Below are positions 63,069-64,000 of a stretch of DNA of 64,000 bases, in pieces. The translations under genes were made by a program, and so were the position numbers. Every line of letters starts with the position of its first letter. Positions within the stretch are counted from its first letter, which is position 1. The notes beneath the pieces are model-generated. The model was not told where the DNA came from. It saw nothing but the letters and a program-made list of their open reading frames with translations, and made no database searches. This DNA is from Mycobacteriales bacterium (GTDB lineage: Bacteria; Actinomycetota; Actinomycetes; Mycobacteriales; Mycobacteriaceae), in the NCBI GenBank assembly GCA_012842085.1, contig DUTM01000013.1, positions 1-64,000 of the forward strand. The letters are read 5' to 3'.

Positions 63069-63329
63069 TTAGGCGAGCTTCTTCAGCAGCGCCAGCGCCT
63101 CTTCTACTTTCTCGTTGGGTTCATCCGTGGCTAGGGCATCTGCCACGCAGCCACGAATATGTTCCTGCAAAATCTCATGGTTGACGCGTTTCAGCAGCGC
63201 ATTAGTGGCCAAAATCTGGTTGGAGATATCGACACAGTACTTGTCGTCCTGCACCATCTTGATGATGACCTCCAGCTGGCCCCGCGCAATCTTCAACTTG
63301 TGGAGCACCCACTTCGGATCAGCGCGCAT
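63069..63329 (-). CDS. csoR: Copper-sensing repressor CsoR
   Basis: Small helical metal-dependent repressor, 86 aa. The Cu(I) ligands of the Cys-His-Cys set are present: Cys32 (KYCVDI), His57 and Cys61 (QEHIRGC). The N-terminal motif HKLKIARGQLEVI is family-typical. Cu(I) binding releases DNA and derepresses copper export. An AGGAGG lies 6 nt before the ATG, inside the end of copA, which it overlaps by 11 bp. The copA-csoR order means the repressor is made from the transcript it controls. Confidence 0.93.
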   Translation of the reverse strand: MRADPKWVLHKLKIARGQLEVIIKMVQDDKYCVDISNQILATNALLKRVNHEILQEHIRGCVADALATDEPNEKVEEALALLKKLA

Positions 63330-64000
63330 CGTCCACCTCCTGGGACTCGAGCACCTCTTGTGCCTCTAGGGGTTTGAAGAAACGCAACCGCAGCGCATTG
63401 CTCACCACAAAAATGGAGCTCAAGCTCATGGCTAGTGCTGCAATCATGGGAGTAAGTTTCAGTCCGAAGGCGGGGTAGAAGACTCCCGCAGCAATTGGGA
63501 TGGCGGCCACGTTGTAGGCCAAAGCCCAAAACAGGTTTTGTTTAATGTTGCGCACAGTGTCGGTGGACAGCCGAATGGCGTTCACAACATCCAGCAGTTC
63601 GGATTTCATCAGCACAATGTCGGCAGAATCGAGAGCCACGTCGGTGCCCGCGCCGATTGCAATTCCCACATCTGCGCGGGCAAGTGCGGGAGCATCATTA
63701 ATGCCGTCACCCACCATGGCGACTTTCTTGCCGTCCTGCTGCAGCCGTTGCACAATAGTGTCCTTGTCGTGGGGGAGAACGTCAGACACAATGTTGTCCA
63801 CCCCCACAGCTTTGCCGATGGCCTGTGCCGTGGTGTTGTTGTCGCCGGTCACCATGGTCACTTCCAGCCCCATATCATGGAGGCGGGCAATGGCTTCCTG
63901 GGAGGTTTTCTTCACCGCGTCGGCCAGGGCAATCATGCCAATAAGTTTTCGGTCGCGAGCGAAGAAAAGCGGCGTTTTGCCTTGAGTAGCCAAATGGTCG
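63319..64000 (-). CDS. copA: Copper-translocating P-type ATPase, C-terminal part (5' end outside window)
   Basis: Only the C-terminal third is inside the window; the frame is open through base 64000. Visible are part of the nucleotide/phosphorylation domain with MVTGDNNTTAQAIG and the hinge MVGDGINDAPALARADVGIAIG, and the last two TM helices. YN in the first (WALAYNVAAIPIA) and MSLSS in the last (ALAMSLSSIFVVSNALRLR) are the metal-site residues of the Cu(I) class. The CPC helix and the N-terminal metal-binding domain lie beyond the edge. Coupled to csoR by an 11-bp overlap, which supports Cu(I) export. Confidence 0.92.
   Translation of the reverse strand, partial: DHLATQGKTPLFFARDRKLIGMIALADAVKKTSQEAIARLHDMGLEVTMVTGDNNTTAQAIGKAVGVDNIVSDVLPHDKDTIVQRLQQDGKKVAMVGDGINDAPALARADVGIAIGAGTDVALDSADIVLMKSELLDVVNAIRLSTDTVRNIKQNLFWALAYNVAAIPIAAGVFYPAFGLKLTPMIAALAMSLSSIFVVSNALRLRFFKPLEAQEVLESQEVDDAR

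Noticed and set aside
1-64000. CRISPR arrays, insertion sequences, prophage genes, tRNA or rRNA genes
   Set aside because: No regularly spaced repeats, transposase motifs, phage proteins or tRNA/rRNA consensus stretches were seen. A tRNAscan-SE and ISfinder search would settle this.

Overview
The window comes from a mycolic-acid-making actinobacterium (order Mycobacteriales/Corynebacteriales). The evidence is the gene content: MmpL3, the arabinofuranosyltransferase AftD, a DUF3068 protein, an acyltransferase resembling TmaT, an L,D-transpeptidase and GTP-dependent PEPCK. The order trmB, NYN gene, mmpL3, Rv0204c-type membrane protein, pckG and then an Rv0224c-Rv0228/aftD-like block follows Mycobacterium tuberculosis and Corynebacterium. 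As in Corynebacterium, rpsF-ssb-rplI lacks rpsR. The moderate G+C, tight packing and overlapping gene ends suggest a reduced genome. A Lawsonella-like organism is my tentative guess; the sequence alone does not prove it.

Layout. 1-4542: 3' end of a class A penicillin-binding protein, the rpsF-ssb-rplI operon, an intergenic region packed with DnaA boxes, then dnaB. 4554-9146: a crcB fluoride-channel pair, a secreted GH43-like protein, and an MFS pump divergent from its likely TetR repressor. 9366-20073: Tat-exported PhoD, an NYN-domain protein with a long charged linker, a MacB-like ABC exporter whose permease is split in two frames, an RluA-type pseudouridine synthase, a tandem universal stress protein and an L,D-transpeptidase. 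20387-33026: a YhgE/Pip-like membrane protein, an M13 peptidase, a GH25 muramidase, the Rv0204c-type/mmpL3/NYN/trmB gene set and three unassigned genes.

33236-48511: pckG behind a perfect CRP/GlxR-type site, a DUF4185 (GH183-type) secreted protein, then a dense envelope-biogenesis block: MtrP-like methyltransferase, GT4 glycosyltransferase, GT-C-like membrane protein, flippase, DUF3068 protein, TmaT-like acyltransferase, AftD and a tiny Rv0236A-like gene. Together these fit trehalose mycolate export and arabinogalactan/lipoarabinomannan assembly.

48521-64000: a universal stress protein with an HdeA-like lipoprotein, a diacylglycerol kinase, a second acyltransferase, and a complete trp operon with an apparently leaderless Trp leader peptide, a TrpC-TrpB fusion and no trpF. 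Then come a SulP transporter with a divergent, frameshifted MerR regulator, a tryptophanase-like lyase with altered active-site residues, and a copA (partial)-csoR copper operon.

Most unusual: the DnaA-box cluster between rplI and dnaB, the TrpC-TrpB fusion with its leader, a likely CTG start coupled to mmpL3, the diverged tryptophanase-like enzyme, and six convergent gene pairs whose coding ends overlap. No rRNA, tRNA, CRISPR array or insertion sequence was seen.
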